A stretch of 64,000 bases of DNA, taken from contig CAJUJJ010000013.1 in the NCBI GenBank assembly GCA_910586765.1, positions 1 to 64,000 of the forward strand, in the 5' to 3' direction. The translations under genes were made by a program, and so were the position numbers. This stretch comes from an uncultured Clostridia bacterium. GTDB lineage: Bacteria; Bacillota; Clostridia; Lachnospirales; Anaerotignaceae. Position 1 is the first letter of the stretch, and each line of letters begins with the position of its first letter. This document shows positions 60,545-64,000 of this stretch, in pieces. The notes under the pieces are model-generated. The model was not told the DNA's origin. It saw only the letters and a program-made list of their open reading frames with translations, and made no database searches.

Positions 60545-61591
60545 CTAAGTATCATTTTTATTTTCCACTAACGCCTGTAATACACTTTCTATATTTTTCA
60601 CCATACCATTAAGCACTGATACTACTTGTGAATAATCCATTCTGGTAGGGCCTAATATGCCTATTGTACCTCTTGTACCATTTCCCATTTTATATGTTGT
60701 TGTAATGACACTACAATCTTTTATACTTTGTAAACTGTTTTCGCTGCCTATCATAATCTGAACATCATCATTTTTTTGTTCCTGAAGCAACGTAATCAAA
60801 ACATCTTTTTGCTCTAATGTCTGAAAAAGTGACTTTGCCCTTTGTATATCACTAAACTCAGGAAATGCCAATATATTTTTTGTACCACTTAAATGTACCT
60901 GCATACTTTCTGCACCTCTTGCTGTTTTTTGTATAGCAGACAACAGCATAGGCAACATATAACTATATTCTTGTAATTCCCTTTTTAGCAATGTAATAAT
61001 ACATTCATCAATATCTTCTACAGTACAGCCTTTCAATATATTGTTAATACAACTTCCCATTTCAAACAGCTTTTTTTCTTCTGGTACTACAGATACTTTT
61101 AATATATGATTTTTAATATAATTTCCATCTGTTGCTACCATCAATATAATAGACTCACTGTCGAGAGGCAGCAGTCTAATTTGTTTTAATTTCGCACCTG
61201 TAAATACTGGCTCTGAAATCAATGCGGTATAATTTGTCAGCATAGAAATGACTTTAGCTGTTTCTTCCATAAGATAATCAATTTGACTAATATTTGTAGT
61301 AGCAACACTTTTTAGAAGCTGTTGTTCTTGTGGTGTTAATTCTTTTTTCTGCATCAATCTGTCCACATAAAGTCTATATCCTAAGTCTGACGGAATCCTA
61401 CCAGCAGAAGCATGGGGCTGTATAATAAAGCCCATTTCTTCTAAATCACTCATTTCATTGCGGATAGTAGCAGAACTGATACCTAAGTTATATTTTTTTG
61501 CAATGGTTCTTGAACCGACAGGCTCTGCTGTTGCAATATAGTCATTGATGATTGCTTGCAGTATTTGTATTTTTCTATCATTCAATGCCAT
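60545..61591 (-). CDS. hrcA: Heat-inducible transcription repressor HrcA
   Basis: This is the CIRCE-binding repressor of class I heat-shock genes, 348 residues from ATG 61591. The N-terminal winged helix contains NDRKIQILQAIINDYIAT and GISSATIRNEMSDLEEMGF; the C-terminal dimerisation domain ends GIVGP-like RTDYSQVVSVLNGM. The longer frame to 61627 is discarded because GGAAGGAG lies just upstream of 61591. It is the first gene of the operon, with the CIRCE site immediately before it. Confidence 0.96.
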   Translation of the reverse strand: MALNDRKIQILQAIINDYIATAEPVGSRTIAKKYNLGISSATIRNEMSDLEEMGFIIQPHASAGRIPSDLGYRLYVDRLMQKKELTPQEQQLLKSVATTNISQIDYLMEETAKVISMLTNYTALISEPVFTGAKLKQIRLLPLDSESIILMVATDGNYIKNHILKVSVVPEEKKLFEMGSCINNILKGCTVEDIDECIITLLKRELQEYSYMLPMLLSAIQKTARGAESMQVHLSGTKNILAFPEFSDIQRAKSLFQTLEQKDVLITLLQEQKNDDVQIMIGSENSLQSIKDCSVITTTYKMGNGTRGTIGILGPTRMDYSQVVSVLNGMVKNIESVLQALVENKNDT

Positions 61592-61616
61592 ATTGTCAAC
61601 TCCTTCCTTTGATTTG

Positions 61617-61643
61617 TTAGCACTCAATGATGTCGAGTGCTAA
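61617..61643 (-). promoter_or_regulatory. CIRCE operator (HrcA binding site)
   Basis: TTAGCACTC (61617-61625), a 9-base spacer and GAGTGCTAA (61635-61643) match the consensus perfectly. It lies just downstream of the predicted transcription start of the hrcA operon. Confidence 0.97.
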
Positions 61644-61654
61644 TTTCTATTCTT

Positions 61655-61683
61655 AAAATAACACTTGACTTAAAATATGTCAA
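61655..61683 (-). promoter_or_regulatory. Sigma-A promoter of hrcA-grpE-dnaK-dnaJ
   Basis: On the minus strand the -35 is TTGACA (61678-61683) and the -10 is TATTTT (61655-61660), with a 17-bp spacer. It is just upstream of CIRCE. Confidence 0.8.
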
Positions 61684-61688
61684 GTGTT
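61660..61688. repeat. Second inverted repeat overlapping the hrcA promoter
   Basis: AACACTTGAC (61660-61669), a 9-base centre and GTCAAGTGTT (61679-61688) form a perfect repeat across the -35. On the plus strand it is followed by a T-run, so it could also act as a terminator for transcripts directed at hemW. Confidence 0.7.
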
Positions 61689-61789
61689 TTTTTACTTTTT
61701 ATGTTTTATTTTTTCAAAAAATATACTATACTACTGTATTATAATATATTGATAAAATATTTTAAAACTATTTAGAAAGGATTTATAAC

Positions 61790-62917
61790 ATGAACAGTCT
61801 TTATATTCATATTCCATTTTGTATTCAAAAATGCCTGTACTGTGATTTTACTTCTTTCGCTAACAAAGAATATTTGTATGCAGATTACACAGAAGCACTC
61901 GTAGCAGAATTGATACAAAAATCTACATTATGTCATAATGAAGTGATACAAACCATATTTTTTGGAGGTGGCACACCTACAATATTGCCTCTTTGTTTTT
62001 TACAAAAAATAATGGATACTATTTTTCAATATTACACTGTTTCAAATAATGCAGAGATTACAATAGAAGCAAATCCGGGTACGTTATATGGTTCTGTATT
62101 ATCTTCATTACATACTATGGGATTTAACCGTATTAGTATAGGTTTACAATCTTGGCAAAATGAACTTTTACAGAAATTAGGCAGAATACATAATCGTACT
62201 ACTTTTTTAAAAAATTATGACAATGCGAGAAAAGCAGGTTTTAAAAATATTAATATAGATATTATGTTTTCTTTACCAGAACAGACATATAGTCAGTGGC
62301 AGCAAACACTTTACAGTATATTATATTTACAGCCAGAACATATTTCTGCTTATAGCCTTATTATAGAAGAAGGCACTCCTTTTTATCGCCTATATGAACA
62401 AAATAAACTTGTGCTTCCAGAAGAACAAACAGATAGAGCAATGTATCATTTGACACAACAGCTTTTAGCACAATATGGCTATCACCAATACGAAATATCA
62501 AATTTTTGTAAAAAAGGTTATGAATGTCGTCACAATAAAGTATATTGGCAGACAAAACACTATTTCGGTTTTGGACTAGCTGCACATTCTTATTACAAAA
62601 ACAAACGTTTTCACAACACATATGATATACAAAAATATATACAATCAAAAGGAAATGCCGCTTTATTCACAGAAGACATAGAACATTTAACAACTGCACA
62701 GCTTCAAAGTGAATTTATGTTTATGGGACTACGTATGACAAAAGGCGTTTGTGAATATACTTTTCAGAAAAGATTTGGTATTCATATGGATAGTGTCTAT
62801 GGAAAACAGCTTTCATTATTGATAGAACAAAAACTGTTACAAAAAGAAAAAGGATATTACTATTTAACAAATAAAGGTATTGATTTAAGTAATACTGTAT
62901 TTTGTACATTCGTATGA
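61790..62917 (+). CDS. hemW: Radical SAM heme chaperone HemW
   Basis: A 375-residue radical SAM protein of the HemW/HemN-like family. The cluster motif CIQKCLYCDF (C11, C15, C18) is at the N terminus, followed by IFFGGGTPTIL and IEANPGTL. It lacks the extra features of true HemN; HemW relatives insert heme into respiratory enzymes, so a chaperone role is inferred. The ATG follows AGAAAGGA. It is divergent from the hrcA operon. Confidence 0.92.
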   Translation: MNSLYIHIPFCIQKCLYCDFTSFANKEYLYADYTEALVAELIQKSTLCHNEVIQTIFFGGGTPTILPLCFLQKIMDTIFQYYTVSNNAEITIEANPGTLYGSVLSSLHTMGFNRISIGLQSWQNELLQKLGRIHNRTTFLKNYDNARKAGFKNINIDIMFSLPEQTYSQWQQTLYSILYLQPEHISAYSLIIEEGTPFYRLYEQNKLVLPEEQTDRAMYHLTQQLLAQYGYHQYEISNFCKKGYECRHNKVYWQTKHYFGFGLAAHSYYKNKRFHNTYDIQKYIQSKGNAALFTEDIEHLTTAQLQSEFMFMGLRMTKGVCEYTFQKRFGIHMDSVYGKQLSLLIEQKLLQKEKGYYYLTNKGIDLSNTVFCTFV

Positions 62918-62964
62918 TAGAAAGTGACATAAAAAACATTTTTCGCCAGCATATTGTTTTTTTA

Positions 62965-62993
62965 TTGAATATTTGACAAAATCCCGTTATACT
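62965..62993 (+). promoter_or_regulatory. Promoter of the LTA-synthase-like gene
   Basis: The -35 is TTGAAT (62965-62970) and the -10 is TATACT (62988-62993), with a 17-bp spacer. Confidence 0.6.
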
Positions 62994-63053
62994 AAAATAT
63001 AGCATATTAAAAAAGATTAAAAAAGTTTTATATTAGTAAAGGGGTTTATCACT

Positions 63054-64000
63054 ATGTTGTCACATTCCACAGATGTTTCACCAGCGTTAGGCAATATTGC
63101 ACCAAAACAGACAGTAGAGCCTATCAAAACATCTCATATTAGTATTTTAGAAATCATTGTTACTATCATTCGTTATATTTGCTTTTTACCTTATCCTTAT
63201 TTATTGACAATATTAGCAAATTGCATTTCTTCTTATGATATTAACACAATTTCTTTTTTAATGGAAAACAGAACAGGAGCTTTTTATTTTGGGCTGATAA
63301 TTACTTCTGTGCTTTTTATATCGCTTTGTCTTATTTTTTGCAGAGCATGGTTAGCAGGGAGTATATTAGGTATTTGTTATACAACACTTGCTTTAGCAGA
63401 TAATATTAAATTTTCTATATTACAGGAGCATTTACTTCCTTGGGATTTGCTTTTAAGCAAAAACATAGAAGACTTTGAACCTTTTTTAAAAACATTACAT
63501 ATCACTCCAGTTATGATATTGCTTTTAATTTCTCCTGTATTGTATAGCATATTGCTTTTGCCTAGAAAACCTAAAACACAATTTAAAAAATCTTTCCGTT
63601 TTGTTACAATTTTATTAGGAATAGCAACATTTGCTACTACAAGCATATTTTTAACAGACAATACTATGAGAATGAGTTATACAAAATGGTTTGATATTTC
63701 CGTAAATGACACCTCTACACAACAGAGTAATTATTATAAAAATGGTTTTTTAACTGCTTTTTTATTAAACATAGGTTATTTAAACATTGAAACACCTGCT
63801 CACTATGGTCAAAATACTATAGAACAGCTAAAAAAAGAGTATGCACCTGCTGTACCTTATGCAGATTTTGCAAATCCAGATGTTATTGTAATATTATCAG
63901 AATCTTTTTGGGACGTGACAACACTACCTAACACAACATTTTCACAAGACCCTTTGGAAAATTACAAACAGTTGTCACAAAACAACCCTAGCGGTACTAT
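63054..64000 (+). CDS. LTA synthase family sulfatase, 5' part
   Basis: The reading frame is open to the end of the window (315 complete codons), so only the N-terminal portion is seen. Several hydrophobic segments (about 28-55, 75-100, 110-125, 145-160 and 180-198) precede the extracellular sulfatase-like domain, which begins near NPDVIVILSESFWDVTTLP. The glutamate of SESFWD and the following threonine are the metal-binding and catalytic positions in this family. It would transfer or remodel glycerol-phosphate polymers or related envelope lipids. The ATG follows AAAGGGG. It is preceded by its own promoter. Confidence 0.85.
   Translation, partial: MLSHSTDVSPALGNIAPKQTVEPIKTSHISILEIIVTIIRYICFLPYPYLLTILANCISSYDINTISFLMENRTGAFYFGLIITSVLFISLCLIFCRAWLAGSILGICYTTLALADNIKFSILQEHLLPWDLLLSKNIEDFEPFLKTLHITPVMILLLISPVLYSILLLPRKPKTQFKKSFRFVTILLGIATFATTSIFLTDNTMRMSYTKWFDISVNDTSTQQSNYYKNGFLTAFLLNIGYLNIETPAHYGQNTIEQLKKEYAPAVPYADFANPDVIVILSESFWDVTTLPNTTFSQDPLENYKQLSQNNPSGT

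Noticed and set aside
1..64000. CRISPR array, tRNA genes or complete insertion sequence
   Set aside because: I saw no regularly spaced repeats, tRNA-like arms or transposase. The only repeat elements are those listed.

Overview
The window is AT-rich DNA from a low-GC Gram-positive anaerobe, most likely a member of the Clostridia (Lachnospiraceae-like). The grounds are the gene content and order: trmK and nif3-like genes next to dnaG-rpoD; the darA-holB-ricT-trmN6-rsmI block; rplU-prp-rpmA with an N-terminally extended L27; an hrcA-grpE-dnaK-dnaJ operon with a perfect CIRCE; and several iron-sulphur and radical-SAM enzymes. TTG and GTG start codons are common. No tRNA, rRNA operon, CRISPR array, prophage or complete insertion sequence was seen. 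This is mostly a housekeeping stretch with a few accessory patches.

Layout. 1-4.1 kb (+): radical SAM/DUF4080 protein, endonuclease III and a MATE transporter. 4.1-18.3 kb (-): RNase P RNA, TGS-nucleoside kinase, Nif3-like protein, TrmK, RpoD, DnaG, then an MBL hydrolase-tex-sbcD-sbcC operon. 18.5-24.7 kb (+): darA-holB-ricT-trmN6-rsmI-YbaK-decarboxylase block. 24.7-31.2 kb (mixed): mtnN, NADAR protein, C26 amidotransferase, a tandem-repeat coiled-coil protein, MscS channel, DUF951, nucleotidyltransferase, pgeF and an RNase HII-YraN fusion. 31.3-35.8 kb (+, accessory): two iron-sulphur aldo/keto reductases, a flavodoxin-like protein, a Vat/CatB-type acetyltransferase, a MITE-like repeat and a secreted Cys/His-rich peptide. 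35.8-45.7 kb (mainly -): rlmD, rsfS, a NadD-YqeK fusion, yhbY, obgE, rpmA-prp-rplU with an L21 leader, a 937-residue TPR protein and recX; an S1-domain protein is on +. 45.8-50.1 kb (-, accessory): lipoprotein, GIY-YIG protein, a membrane-anchored BSP-like peptidase with Sel1 repeats, a DUF6530 protein and an unknown. 50.2-55.1 kb (+): nitrilase-family amidase, MsrAB, AsnRS, two small unknowns and a secreted stalk-domain protein. 55.1-61.7 kb (-): stalk-domain lipoprotein, flavodoxin, dnaJ, dnaK, grpE and hrcA. 61.8-64 kb (+): hemW and the 5' part of an LTA-synthase-like sulfatase that runs off the window.

The genes form coherent groups: replication and transcription initiation (dnaG-rpoD), double-strand-break processing (sbcCD), ribosome maturation (obgE, yhbY, rsfS, rpmA-prp-rplU, rlmD, rsmI), heat shock (hrcA operon), and methionine-oxidation and redox functions. 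I found no convincing new defence or mobile system. The most unusual items are: the NadD-YqeK fusion that keeps an internal ribosome-binding site and ATG; the RNase HII-YraN fusion; a membrane-anchored BSP-like metallopeptidase fused to Sel1 repeats; a MITE-like 208-bp element that has split a terminator and is flanked by 13-bp direct repeats; a MerR-type 19-bp-spacer promoter ahead of the aldo/keto reductase; a palindrome across the predicted start of transcription of the DUF6530 gene; and a second inverted repeat overlapping the hrcA promoter.
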